A stretch of 64,000 bases of DNA from JALZAI01 sp038207565 (GTDB taxonomy: Bacteria > Actinomycetota > Actinomycetes > Mycobacteriales > Jatrophihabitantaceae). Each line of letters begins with the position of its first letter. The first letter of the stretch is position 1. A program made the position numbers and the translations under genes. The notes under the pieces were generated by a model. The model was not told the DNA's origin, made no database searches, and was given only the letters and a program-made list of their open reading frames with translations. Shown one piece after another: positions 1 to 7,859 of this stretch. The DNA is taken from NCBI GenBank assembly GCA_038207565.1, contig JBBQZQ010000002.1:1-64000 (forward strand). The letters are read 5' to 3'.

Positions 1-16
1 CAATACCGTTCAGTTA
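1..16 (+). repeat. Left terminal inverted repeat of the IS
   Basis: CAATACCGTTCAGTTA is a perfect inverted match to 1453-1468. Confidence 0.9.
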
Positions 17-42
17 AGCTTACAGCGGTGTAGTTTGGTGGT

Positions 43-1266
43 ATGCCTCGTGCCGGGTGGGTGAAGCCTGAGTCGGATCGGCGGTTGTCGGACCTGATAT
101 CGGTGGGGGTGCTGACGCGGGTGTTTCCGCCGGATTTGGTCGATGAGGTGGTCGCTGCGGCGGGGCGAACTGAGCAGCGTCATCGGGCGTTGCCGGCTCG
201 GGTGATGGCGTACTTCTCGATCGGGATGGCGTTGTACTCCGAGGGGTCGTATGAGGATGTCCTCGCTCAGTTGACCGATGGGCTGTCGTGGGCTTCGGGG
301 TGGGCCGAAACCTACGCGCCGCCGAGCAAGTCCGCGATCTTCCAGGCCCGGGCCCGGCTCGGTTCACAGCCGTTGGCCGCGCTGTTCGAGCGGGTCGCTC
401 ACCCGATCGGCGTCGAGGCGACGCCGGGGGTGTGGCTGGCCGGGCGTCGACTGGTCGCCATCGACGGCACCTGCCTGGACGTCGCCGACACGGTCGTGAA
501 CGCAGAGCATTTCGGCCGGCCGGGGGTGAACAAGGGCGAGCAGGCGGCCTTCCCTCAGGCGCGGGTGGTGGCACTGGCCGAGTGCGGTACGCATGCGATG
601 TTTGCCGCCGAGATCGGGGCCTACTCCCAGTCCGAGGCCACGTTGACCGTGCCGCTGCTGGACCGGCTGGCGCCGGGGATGGTGCTGGCCGCTGACCGCG
701 GGTTCTTCTCCTACGCCCTGTGGCGCACGGCGATCGCCACCGGAGCTGACCTGTTGTGGCGAGTGCGCACCGACACCGCCGGCCCGAAACCGGTCCACCT
801 GCAAGACCTGTCCGACGGGTCGTGGATGGCCCACCTGCGCCAGACCCACTCGGCCGCCGCGCGACGCGCTGAACCGATGCTGGTGCGGGTCGTCGACTAC
901 ACGATCGACGACGGCCGCGACAACCCCACAAGCTACCGACTGCTCACCACCCTGACCGACCCCGACGAGGTCACCGCGACCGACCTCGCCGCGGCCTACA
1001 CCCAGCGGTGGGAGATCGAACTGGCCTTCGACGAACTCAAGACCCACCAGCGCGGACCGCGCACCGTGCTCCGCTCCAAGTCCCCCGACCTGGTCCTGCA
1101 AGAGATCTGGGGCCACCTGTGCTGCCACTACGCCATCCGCACCCTCATGCACCACGCAGCGCTGCACGCCGGACACGACCCAGACCGCGTCAGCTTCGTC
1201 GCCGCACTACGGATCACCCGCCAGTCCATCGCCCACCAGGGCGACTTTCCCCCCTCGCGACCCTGA
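43..1266 (+). CDS. IS4-family transposase, C-terminus shifted out of frame
   Basis: DDE transposase expected to cut and join the element ends. Visible signatures are AIDGTCLDVAD (first Asp, about residue 140), LAADRGFFSY (second Asp, about residue 218) and the IS4 Y-(2)-R-(3)-E-(6)-K signature in YTQRWEIELAFDELK (about residues 320-334). The ATG at 43 opens the frame; this frame stops at 1266 after 407 residues. Downstream, the +1 frame from about 1250 to 1459 encodes a basic tail containing RVVKRKYVKW and HHDQWP, which I recognise as the usual C-terminal end of such transposases. The switch falls at a run of six C (1249-1254). The full product would be about 471 residues, so this copy is either a frameshift mutant or uses frameshifting. 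Identification is firm; activity is uncertain. Confidence 0.85.
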   Translation: MPRAGWVKPESDRRLSDLISVGVLTRVFPPDLVDEVVAAAGRTEQRHRALPARVMAYFSIGMALYSEGSYEDVLAQLTDGLSWASGWAETYAPPSKSAIFQARARLGSQPLAALFERVAHPIGVEATPGVWLAGRRLVAIDGTCLDVADTVVNAEHFGRPGVNKGEQAAFPQARVVALAECGTHAMFAAEIGAYSQSEATLTVPLLDRLAPGMVLAADRGFFSYALWRTAIATGADLLWRVRTDTAGPKPVHLQDLSDGSWMAHLRQTHSAAARRAEPMLVRVVDYTIDDGRDNPTSYRLLTTLTDPDEVTATDLAAAYTQRWEIELAFDELKTHQRGPRTVLRSKSPDLVLQEIWGHLCCHYAIRTLMHHAALHAGHDPDRVSFVAALRITRQSIAHQGDFPPSRP

Positions 1267-1452
1267 AACCTGCCGCCGCAGCTGGCTGAGCTTCCTGCGC
1301 CGACTCGTCCACCGGCTCAACCCCGCCCGACGAGCGCGCGCCAACCCCCGCGTCGTCAAACGCAAGTACGTCAAATGGCACGTCAAACGCGCCCACCACG
1401 ACCAATGGCCCAGCCCCGAACATCCACCCACCTACACCACACAACACGACAC

Positions 1453-1468
1453 TAACTGAACGGTATTG
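1453..1468 (-). repeat. Right terminal inverted repeat of the IS
   Basis: The reverse complement equals bases 1-16. It contains the TGA (1457-1459) that would end the frameshifted transposase. Confidence 0.9.
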
Positions 1469-1469
1469 C

Positions 1470-1537
1470 GCTTAGCCGGGCACGACGCCCAACCGGGAAG
1501 GACGCTTAGCCGGGAAGGACGCTTAGCCGGGAAGGAC
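1470..1537. repeat. Four-copy 17-bp tandem repeat at the 3' end of the doxX-like gene
   Basis: GCTTAGCCGGGAAGGAC occurs exactly at 1504-1520 and 1521-1537, with diverged copies at 1487-1503 (three mismatches) and 1470-1486 (two mismatches). On the minus strand each exact copy reads the last codons and TAA stop of the DoxX-like gene, so the gene's end has been duplicated downstream of itself. The IS right end stops one base before the first copy. Confidence 0.85.
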
Positions 1538-2062
1538 GTTGCCCGCGAGCTTTGCGGCGCGCTTGGCGGTCTTGCCGACCGCCTTCGACTCTGCTTTGAC
1601 GGTGGCGCGGGCATTCGCACGGGTCTCGATCCCCAGCGCCCGTGACTCGGTGAGGGCCGAATCGAGCACGAGGCTGGTGCCGATACCCAGCATCCACAGG
1701 TCCTTCGCGATAGCGGTGCCCTGCAAAGTGGGCTTGAGGCTGCCCTCCTCGTGCATCCCAGGGGTCTTCCACCACAAGCCGAGCAGCGAGCCGGCGAAGC
1801 CGGTCAGTGCCAGCCCGGCCAGGCCGGCGGGGACGATGGGCAGCAGCAGGGCGGCGCCCAGCGTCGTTTCCCCGACCGCGAGCGCCTTCACGAACTGGTT
1901 CGGTGCGGCTTTTCCCAGCATCGGGTAGGCGCCGGCGGCCATGCCGTGCAGCCCCTTCGCAGTCTCTTCGTCCGCCTTGAGCTTGCCGAGCCCGGAGTTG
2001 AGGATGAATGCGCCGGTGACGGCTCGAAGGGGGGCGCGGCGAATCTTGGCGGCGAGTGTCAT
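1523..2062 (-). CDS. DoxX-like membrane protein
   Basis: A 179-residue protein with several hydrophobic stretches (about residues 15-30, 70-100 and 125-140) and a DoxX-like layout (GAFILNSGLGKL near the start, VGETTLGAALLLP in the middle). The C-terminal 45 residues are rich in Ala, Lys and Arg and are probably cytosolic. The family contains small membrane proteins linked to redox or quinone processes, but the function here is unknown. The ATG at 2062 overlaps the stop of the upstream O-mannosyltransferase gene (ATGA), so the two are probably cotranscribed. The stop codon lies within a 17-bp repeat array next to the IS element. Confidence 0.7.
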   Translation of the reverse strand: MTLAAKIRRAPLRAVTGAFILNSGLGKLKADEETAKGLHGMAAGAYPMLGKAAPNQFVKALAVGETTLGAALLLPIVPAGLAGLALTGFAGSLLGLWWKTPGMHEEGSLKPTLQGTAIAKDLWMLGIGTSLVLDSALTESRALGIETRANARATVKAESKAVGKTAKRAAKLAGNVLPG

Positions 2063-3663
2063 ACCCAAGAGGGTAGCCACATGTGTGCGTGCCACGTGCC
2101 GTAGGTGAGCAGGCCGCCGGTGAGGATCGGCCACATCCAGGCGAAATCCACGATTACCAGGCCGAGATACACCGAGACGCCTGCAGTACCCCACCGCCGC
2201 CGCCGCCACGCCCGCTGGTCGCGCTGCCGATCGCCGGTCACTCGCAGCGCCGGACCGAGCATCACACCGAGCGCGAGGGTCAGGCCGATCACCATGAACG
2301 GTACGAGCGGGGCCATGTAGAAGAGGAACATCGTCCGCTTGAGGTCCTGGAACCAGACGGCCCAGCCGGCCAGGAAAGCGACCCAGACGGCGGCGGCCCG
2401 CCAGTCCCGCGTCGTCGCGTAGTGCCATGCGAGCCAGAGCAGCATCGGCACGAACGCCCACCACAGCAGCGGGGTGCCGATCAGCAGTACCTCGCGCGAG
2501 CACGCGCTCGCCCCGCAGGCTTTCGACGAGCCGTCGTAGTAGAAGTCGACGGGACGACCGAGCACGAGCCAACTCCACGGGTTGGACTCGTAGGCGTGCC
2601 CGCTGTCGAGTCCTTCGTGGAAGCGGTAGGCGTCGAGCGTGTATGCACCCAGTGACCGGATCGGATCGGGCACCCACGCCCAGGTGAACGGCACCGTCAA
2701 GCCGAACAGATCGAGATGTGTGGCCGGACCGTGGGTGTCGGCCCAATGCCGTCCCCACGAGTTCTCGCCGGTGAACCAGCCGATCCAGCAAGCCAGGTAG
2801 GCGATGATCGGCACGAGCCCGAGGGAGCCGAGGGCAGGAACGAGCGAGCGCCACGCCGTCCAACGCGTCGGCTGCCGCACCCCGGCGACCTTCAGCGCGG
2901 CGCGGTCCCACACCAGGCTCAGGATTACGAACAACACGAAGAAGGACAGGGCCGTCCACTTCACCGCGCCGGCGAGACCGAACATCACGCCGGCGAGCAG
3001 GCGCCACGGGCGGGGCCCCAGCGAGGGAACTCCCCGACTGAGGTCCGCGCCGTCGGCGAGTAGGCGCGCCAGCCGTGCCCGCACCCGGTCCCGGTCGACC
3101 AGCAGGGCACCGAACGCCGCGACGACGAAGAACTGCAGGAACACGTCCAGGATCGCCGTTCGGGCAAGGACGAGGGACAGGCCGTCCAGGGCGATGAGAA
3201 GTCCGCCTATCGCGCCGAACAGGTTCGAGCGGGTCAGCCGCCGCGTGATGCGTGCGACCAGCAGGACGGTCAGGCAGCCGAAGAACGCCGGGGCGATGCG
3301 CCAGCCCAGGGCGCTGTTGCCCCAGACGTCGGAGCCGAAGGCGATCAGCCACTTCCCGAGCGGCGGGTGGACGATGAACATGTACCCGCGGTTGTCCTCG
3401 TAGCCGTAGCGCAGCATCTCCTGCGCCTCGGTCGGGTAGTAGGCCTCGTCGAAGATCTTGTCCGGTGGCCAGCCGAGCGCCCAGAACCGCGTGAACCCCG
3501 CGAGGATCGTCAGGCCGGCTGCGACCGCCCAGCCGATCCAGGGACGCGGGTCGTGCCACGGGGCGAGGGCCGCAGGCACCGGGCGGGCCGGCTGCGGCGG
3601 TTCGACGTCGTCGGTGCCGTCGGCGGCGTCCGCAGCCTCGCGGTCGGCCAGCGTCGCCGTCAC
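2059..3663 (-). CDS. pmt: Dolichyl-/polyprenyl-phosphate-mannose protein O-mannosyltransferase (Pmt)
   Basis: A 534-residue polytopic GT-C glycosyltransferase (GT39) that moves mannose from polyprenyl-phosphate-mannose to Ser/Thr of exported proteins outside the membrane. Visible features are the catalytic loop motif DEAYYPTEA (about residues 70-78), HPPLGKWLIA after the second segment, about ten hydrophobic segments and a C-terminal conserved block. The GTG at 3663 is chosen because it gives a short cytosolic N-terminus of about 40 residues; an in-frame opening extends further upstream but would run into rsmI. It is divergent from rsmI, the arrangement I recall for Rv1002c/Rv1003 in M. tuberculosis. 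Likely clients include the secreted proteins of this window. Confidence 0.88.
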   Translation of the reverse strand: MTATLADREAADAADGTDDVEPPQPARPVPAALAPWHDPRPWIGWAVAAGLTILAGFTRFWALGWPPDKIFDEAYYPTEAQEMLRYGYEDNRGYMFIVHPPLGKWLIAFGSDVWGNSALGWRIAPAFFGCLTVLLVARITRRLTRSNLFGAIGGLLIALDGLSLVLARTAILDVFLQFFVVAAFGALLVDRDRVRARLARLLADGADLSRGVPSLGPRPWRLLAGVMFGLAGAVKWTALSFFVLFVILSLVWDRAALKVAGVRQPTRWTAWRSLVPALGSLGLVPIIAYLACWIGWFTGENSWGRHWADTHGPATHLDLFGLTVPFTWAWVPDPIRSLGAYTLDAYRFHEGLDSGHAYESNPWSWLVLGRPVDFYYDGSSKACGASACSREVLLIGTPLLWWAFVPMLLWLAWHYATTRDWRAAAVWVAFLAGWAVWFQDLKRTMFLFYMAPLVPFMVIGLTLALGVMLGPALRVTGDRQRDQRAWRRRRWGTAGVSVYLGLVIVDFAWMWPILTGGLLTYGTWHAHMWLPSWV

Positions 3664-3728
3664 GGCCCAACCCGCTGCGCTCGGCTCACGGCATGATCCT
3701 AACTTTTGCGGCTGGGTACCGTGCCCGC

Positions 3729-4595
3729 ATGACCGAGCCAAGCCGGACCGGGCGGGTGATCCTCGCCGGTACGCCCCTCGGGCGCCCGGGGGACGCTTCG
3801 GCCCTTCTGCGCGAGGCGCTGGCCGGCGCGCCGGTGATCGCGGCAGAGGACACCCGGCGCCTGAGCCGGCTTTGCCGCGACCTGGGCGTCGTCCCGTCCG
3901 GACGGATCGTGTCGTTCTTCGACGGCAACGAGTCGGCGCGGGTGCCCACGCTTCTCGAGACGCTGCACGGGGGTCAGGACGTTCTCGTGGTGACCGATGC
4001 CGGAATGCCGTCGGTGTCGGACCCCGGTTACCGGCTGGTGGTGGCCGCGATAGACAACGGCATCGAGGTGACCGCGCTGCCCGGGCCGTCGGCGGTGACC
4101 ACCGCGCTCGCCATGTCAGGACTGCCGGTCGACCGCTTCTGCTTCGAGGGTTTCCTGCCCCGCAAGGGCGGCGAACGCCGCCGCGCGTTGGCCGGACTCG
4201 CCGGGGAGGCTCGGACGCTCGTCTTCTTCGAGGCGCCGCACCGCCTGGCGGCGTCGCTGGCCGACCTGGCCGAGGCATTCGGCGCGGACCGGCCCGCCGC
4301 GGTGTGCCGGGAGCTGACCAAGACCTACGAGCAGGTACGGCGCGGCGGTCTCGGCGAGCTGGCGCAATGGGCGCAGGGCGCCGTGCGGGGCGAGATCACG
4401 GTCGTCGTGGGGGGCGCACCCGCCGACGCATCGGTGCCGGAGGCGCCGGCGCTGGCGGCCGAGGTCGCGGTCCGCGAGGCCGCCGGGGAGCCGCGGAAGG
4501 ACGCGATCGCGTATGTCGCCAAACAGCACGGGGTGCCGAAGCGGTCGGTATTTGATGCGGTCGTGACGGCAAAGGCTGGCCGCCTCTCGGGATAG
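3729..4595 (+). CDS. rsmI: 16S rRNA (cytidine(1402)-2'-O)-methyltransferase RsmI
   Basis: A 288-residue SAM-dependent tetrapyrrole-methylase-fold enzyme that 2'-O-methylates C1402 of 16S rRNA. Diagnostic segments are GTPLGRPGD near residue 12, AEDTRRLSRL (about 40), VTDAGMPSVSDPGY (about 90) and LPGPSAVTTALAMSG (about 115), all typical of RsmI/YraL. The ATG at 3729 starts the conserved region directly; an upstream ATG at 3693 would add 12 unrelated residues. It is divergent from pmt with a short shared promoter region. metG follows about 150 bp downstream, so the two may be cotranscribed. Confidence 0.93.
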   Translation: MTEPSRTGRVILAGTPLGRPGDASALLREALAGAPVIAAEDTRRLSRLCRDLGVVPSGRIVSFFDGNESARVPTLLETLHGGQDVLVVTDAGMPSVSDPGYRLVVAAIDNGIEVTALPGPSAVTTALAMSGLPVDRFCFEGFLPRKGGERRRALAGLAGEARTLVFFEAPHRLAASLADLAEAFGADRPAAVCRELTKTYEQVRRGGLGELAQWAQGAVRGEITVVVGGAPADASVPEAPALAAEVAVREAAGEPRKDAIAYVAKQHGVPKRSVFDAVVTAKAGRLSG

Positions 4596-4720
4596 GCCGA
4601 GCGCTGGAGTCGTTCGGCGCGCCGTGGGCTCGACGCGGTTGCGCTGTAAGACACAACGACGCACCGGGCAGGTGGTAACGAACCGGACGCAGACCACGCC
4701 GAGACTGGAGGAGATTGAGC

Positions 4721-4750
4721 ATGGCACCGCTCACTACGCTGAACTCGTGA
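4721..4750 (+). CDS. Putative 9-residue leader peptide upstream of metG
   Basis: An ATG at 4721 is preceded by a strong Shine-Dalgarno sequence (GGAGGAG, 4706-4712, 8 nt spacing) and reads MAPLTTLNS before a TGA. That TGA overlaps the GTG of metG (GTGA, 4747-4750). The metG start itself has no good ribosome binding site, so translation of the tiny frame may deliver ribosomes to metG by coupling. No Met codons beyond the start are present, so this is not a classical attenuation peptide. It is visible only as sequence pattern; expression is unproven. Confidence 0.4.
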   Translation: MAPLTTLNS

Positions 4751-6540
4751 CTGAACGCATCCTCACCGCTGTGGCGTGGCCCTATGCCAACGGGCCCCGG
4801 CATATCGGGCATGTCGCGGGATTCGGCGTCCCGTCCGACATCTTCTCCCGCTATCACCGCATGGCGGGCAACAAGGTGCTGATGGTCAGCGGCACGGACG
4901 AGCACGGCACGCCGATCCAGGTGCAGGCGGACCGGGAGGGGGTGTCCGCCCGGGAACTGGCAGACCGCAACGCGCTCGTGATCGCCAAGGATCTGCAGCA
5001 GCTCGGCCTGTCCTACGACCTGTTCACGCGGACGACGACGCAGAATCACTACGCGATCTCGCAGGAGCTGTTCCTCGGCCTGTACAAGAACGGCTACGTC
5101 TTCGCCGAAAGCCAGCTCGGCGCGATCAGCCCGTCGACCGGGCGCACCTTGCCCGACCGCTACATCGAGGGCACCTGCCCGATCTGCGGTTATCCGCACG
5201 CCCGCGGCGACCAGTGCGACAACTGCGGCAACCAGCTCGATCCGACGGATCTGATCAACCCGGTGTCCAAGATCAACGGCGAGACGCCGTCATTCGTCGA
5301 GACCGAGCAGATGATGCTCGACCTGCCGGCCTTCGCCGAGGTGCTGGCCGATTGGCTGAAGAAGCAGAACCACTGGCGCACGAACGTGCAGAAGTTCGCG
5401 CTGAACCTGCTCGCCGACCTCAAGCCCCGCTCGTACACCCGCGATCTGGAGTGGGGCATTCCCGTCCCGCTTGACGGCTGGCGCGACCGGAACGACAAGC
5501 GGATCTACGTCTGGTTCGACGCCGTCGTCGGGTACCTGTCCGCGTCGATCGAGTGGGCGGCGCGCACCGGTGACCCCGAGGCGTGGCGCGCGTGGTGGCA
5601 GGAACCCGATGCCAAGGGTTACTACTTCATGGGCAAGGACAACATCGTCTTCCACGCCGAGATCTGGCCGGCGATGCTGTTCGGCTACTCCGGCATCGGG
5701 GCGAAGGGGGGCACGCCCGGCTCGCTCGGCGCGCTGAACCGTCCCTTCGAGGTCGTGTCGAGTGAGTTCCTGACGATGGAGGGCCGCAAGTTCTCGTCCT
5801 CACGCAATGTCGTGATCTACGTCGGCGACATGCTCTCGCGCTATGACGCCGACGCGCTGCGCTACTACCTGGCCACGGCCGGCCCGGAGAACCAGGACAC
5901 CGACTTCACCTGGTCGGAGTTCGTGCGCCGCAATAACGACGAGCTCGTCGCTGGCTGGGGCAACCTGGTCAACCGCACGATCTCGATGACTGCGAAGAAT
6001 CTCGGGTCGATCCCGGCGCCGGGGTCACTCACCGACGCCGATCACGCGTTGCTCGCTGCGTCCAGGGCGGCGTTCGGGACGGTCGGCGTGCTGCTGTCGC
6101 GTTCGCGGCAGAAGGCGGCGATCGGCGAGGCGATGGGCGTGGTCGCGCAGGCCAACAAGTACCTGTCGGACACGGAGCCGTGGAAGCTCAAGCACTCCGA
6201 CCCCGACCGGATGGCCTCGGTGCTGCACGTCGCGCTGCAGGTGGTCGACGACGTGAAGACGCTGCTCACACCGTTCCTGCCGACGTCGTCGTCGCGCGTG
6301 CACGCCGCGCTGGGCGGGACGGGGACCTGGGCGGCGCTGCCCGAACTGGTCAAGGTCGACGAGCCGACAGCGGTGGGATCGCCCGGCTACCACGTCCTCA
6401 CCGGCGACTACGACACCGACGCCACCTGGGCGTCCACGCCGCTCCCGGCGGGGCGCCCGATTGCGTCCCCGACGCCGGTGTTCACGAAGCTGGACCCGTC
6501 GGTGGTGGACGAGGAGCTGGCCCGCCTCGAGGCCGAATGA
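4747..6540 (+). CDS. metG: Methionyl-tRNA synthetase
   Basis: A 597-residue class I aminoacyl-tRNA synthetase that charges tRNA-Met. The HIGH motif is at residues 19-22 after the nucleotide-binding loop VAWPYANGPRHIGH. A four-cysteine zinc knuckle (CPICGYPHARGDQCDNCG) lies near residue 145, the KMSKS equivalent is KFSSSRN near residue 350, and a helical anticodon-binding domain follows. There is no C-terminal EMAP/Trbp111-like extension, as is usual for actinobacterial MetG. The GTG at 4747 is chosen because conserved sequence begins at once. It is tied to a short leader frame by GTGA overlap. The stop overlaps the first possible start of tatD (ATGA). Confidence 0.95.
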   Translation: MTERILTAVAWPYANGPRHIGHVAGFGVPSDIFSRYHRMAGNKVLMVSGTDEHGTPIQVQADREGVSARELADRNALVIAKDLQQLGLSYDLFTRTTTQNHYAISQELFLGLYKNGYVFAESQLGAISPSTGRTLPDRYIEGTCPICGYPHARGDQCDNCGNQLDPTDLINPVSKINGETPSFVETEQMMLDLPAFAEVLADWLKKQNHWRTNVQKFALNLLADLKPRSYTRDLEWGIPVPLDGWRDRNDKRIYVWFDAVVGYLSASIEWAARTGDPEAWRAWWQEPDAKGYYFMGKDNIVFHAEIWPAMLFGYSGIGAKGGTPGSLGALNRPFEVVSSEFLTMEGRKFSSSRNVVIYVGDMLSRYDADALRYYLATAGPENQDTDFTWSEFVRRNNDELVAGWGNLVNRTISMTAKNLGSIPAPGSLTDADHALLAASRAAFGTVGVLLSRSRQKAAIGEAMGVVAQANKYLSDTEPWKLKHSDPDRMASVLHVALQVVDDVKTLLTPFLPTSSSRVHAALGGTGTWAALPELVKVDEPTAVGSPGYHVLTGDYDTDATWASTPLPAGRPIASPTPVFTKLDPSVVDEELARLEAE

Positions 6541-7442
6541 CCCACGTCGGCCCCGCTGTTGGCCCCGCTGTTGGCCCCGCTGTTGGCCCCGCAGCAGGGC
6601 GACACGCCGCGGCGGACCCTGCTGCGGGGCCAACGGTGCAGGCTCTGGCTGTTCCGGTCTTCGACGCGCACGCGCACCTGGACGCGATGGCCGAGCGTGC
6701 CGGGCTGCCCCCGACCACCGAGTTCGTCGCGGGGGTCATGGCCGAGGCGCAGGCTGTCGGGGTCGAGCGGGTCGTGACAGTAGGGGACACGATGGCGTCC
6801 TCGCGCTGGTGCGTGGCCGCCGCCCGGGCCCATCCGGACGTGTACGCCGCCGTGGCGGTCCACCCGACCGAGGTCGCCGGGCTGAGCGACGAGGACTACG
6901 CCGAACTCGAAGCGCTCGCGCGCCACGACCGTGTCGTCGCGGTGGGGGAGACCGGGCTCGACTACTACTGGGATCGCACCGGGCCGGCCCTGCAACAGCA
7001 GCATTTCCGCCGGCACATCGCCGTGGCCAAGGCGGTGGGCAAACCGTTGATGATCCACGACCGCGACGCCCATGCCGACGTGTTGCGCATCCTGCGCGAG
7101 GAAGGGGCACCGCAGCAGGTCGTCTTCCACGCGTTCTCCGGGAACGCGGGCATGGCCCGCGACTGCGTGCGGGCAGGCTATTTCCTTTCTTTCCCCGGCG
7201 TGATCACGTTCCGCAACGCGCCGGAGCTGCGAGCCGCCGCGGCTGTAGTCCCGCTCGAGCACCTGCTCATCGAGACCGACGCGCCGTTCCTCACCCCGCA
7301 TCCTTACCGCGGGCGGCCCAACGCGCCGCGGCTGCTCCCGCTCACCGTGCGGGGCCTGGCCCAGGCCGTGGGAACCACCCCGGACGAGCTCTGCGCCGCC
7401 GTCGGCAAGACCGGGCGAGAGCTCTTCGGGCTGCCGTCCTGA
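6537..7442 (+). CDS. tatD: TatD-family metal-dependent hydrolase
   Basis: TIM-barrel metallohydrolase of the TatD DNase type, probably a 3'-5' exonuclease acting on DNA or RNA. Metal ligands are visible in FDAHAHLD, GETGLDYYWD, MIHDRDAH, VFHAFSG and ETDAPFL. The ATG at 6537 overlaps the metG stop and gives 301 residues, but the first 33 residues are low-complexity GPAV repeats encoded by a tandem repeat and hairpin. The in-frame GTG at 6636 gives 268 residues, the usual family length, but lacks a clear ribosome site. The gene order metG-tatD-rpf-rsmA matches M. tuberculosis. Function is secure, the start is not. Confidence 0.88.
   Translation: MTHVGPAVGPAVGPAVGPAAGRHAAADPAAGPTVQALAVPVFDAHAHLDAMAERAGLPPTTEFVAGVMAEAQAVGVERVVTVGDTMASSRWCVAAARAHPDVYAAVAVHPTEVAGLSDEDYAELEALARHDRVVAVGETGLDYYWDRTGPALQQQHFRRHIAVAKAVGKPLMIHDRDAHADVLRILREEGAPQQVVFHAFSGNAGMARDCVRAGYFLSFPGVITFRNAPELRAAAAVVPLEHLLIETDAPFLTPHPYRGRPNAPRLLPLTVRGLAQAVGTTPDELCAAVGKTGRELFGLPS
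6546..6634. repeat. 12-bp tandem repeats running into an 18-bp perfect hairpin
   Basis: GTTGGCCCCGCT is repeated at 6558-6569 and 6570-6581, with near copies on each side. The next copy forms the left arm of a perfect inverted repeat: 6582-6599 pairs with 6617-6634 around a 17-nt loop. It lies directly after metG and two bases before the second candidate tatD start (GTG 6636). It could act as a terminator-like or processing hairpin, or block the tatD ribosome entry site; there is no T-tract. Confidence 0.75.
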
Positions 7443-7859
7443 ACCGCTTGTCGCCGGCAGGTGTCCGGTTCATACCAATAAGGCCGCGCCGTGTCGACAT
7501 TCACATAATCGCTGTCGAGCGGGCGCACCGGGTATGCACAGATCGGTGCGTCCGACCGGGTGTGCGCGCCTGGCTGCGGAATCCGCAGGGCCCGAAGCCC
7601 CCAGGATGGCTGGGACGCAGCATGATCACTTCGTGGCGCCGGGCGCTGCGCCTGCGTGCTCTGAGGTAGTGCTGGGAAATCGCGTGGCCTGGCGCTCGCG
7701 CAGGAGCCCTCGCAGATGGGGTCCAAAGCCCGTCCGCGGGGTTTGGTGACGCGCCCATCTTGTCGTTACCGTGCCGTTACCAGTGCCCACGCAATCCGAT
7801 TGCACACCTGACACGACACCGATGCGCCGAAGCGTGCACATACCACCGGGGGTTCTTTG
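7443..7859. other. 417-bp leader region upstream of the first rpf-like gene
   Basis: No supported gene on either strand. Actinobacterial rpf genes often have a long leader with a c-di-AMP riboswitch; I looked for its conserved blocks and did not find them. A bulged stem is present near 7707-7745 (CCAAAGCCC against GGGTTTGG), and CGTTACCGTGCCGTTACC at about 7764-7781 is a short direct repeat that may be a regulator site. Confidence 0.4.

Larger units (their letters stand above)
1..1468 (+). mobile_element. IS4-family insertion sequence
   Basis: The first 16 bases (CAATACCGTTCAGTTA) reappear as an exact inverted copy at 1453-1468, so both ends of a complete element of about 1.47 kb are in the window. 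It carries one transposase reading frame starting at 43. The stop codon of the shifted frame (1457-1459) lies inside the right inverted repeat. The left flank is outside the window, so a target-site duplication cannot be checked. The element sits immediately next to a 17-bp tandem repeat array at 1470-1537. Confidence 0.9.

Noticed and set aside
1532..3670. Single fused protein of O-mannosyltransferase and DoxX-like parts
   Set aside because: The two genes are in different frames and joined by an ATGA overlap; the long frame covering both is a shadow of pmt followed by the true DoxX-like gene.
7443..7859. Possible c-di-AMP (ydaO-type) riboswitch upstream of rpf
   Set aside because: Expected for rpf genes, but the conserved blocks could not be found in this leader; a covariance-model scan would decide.
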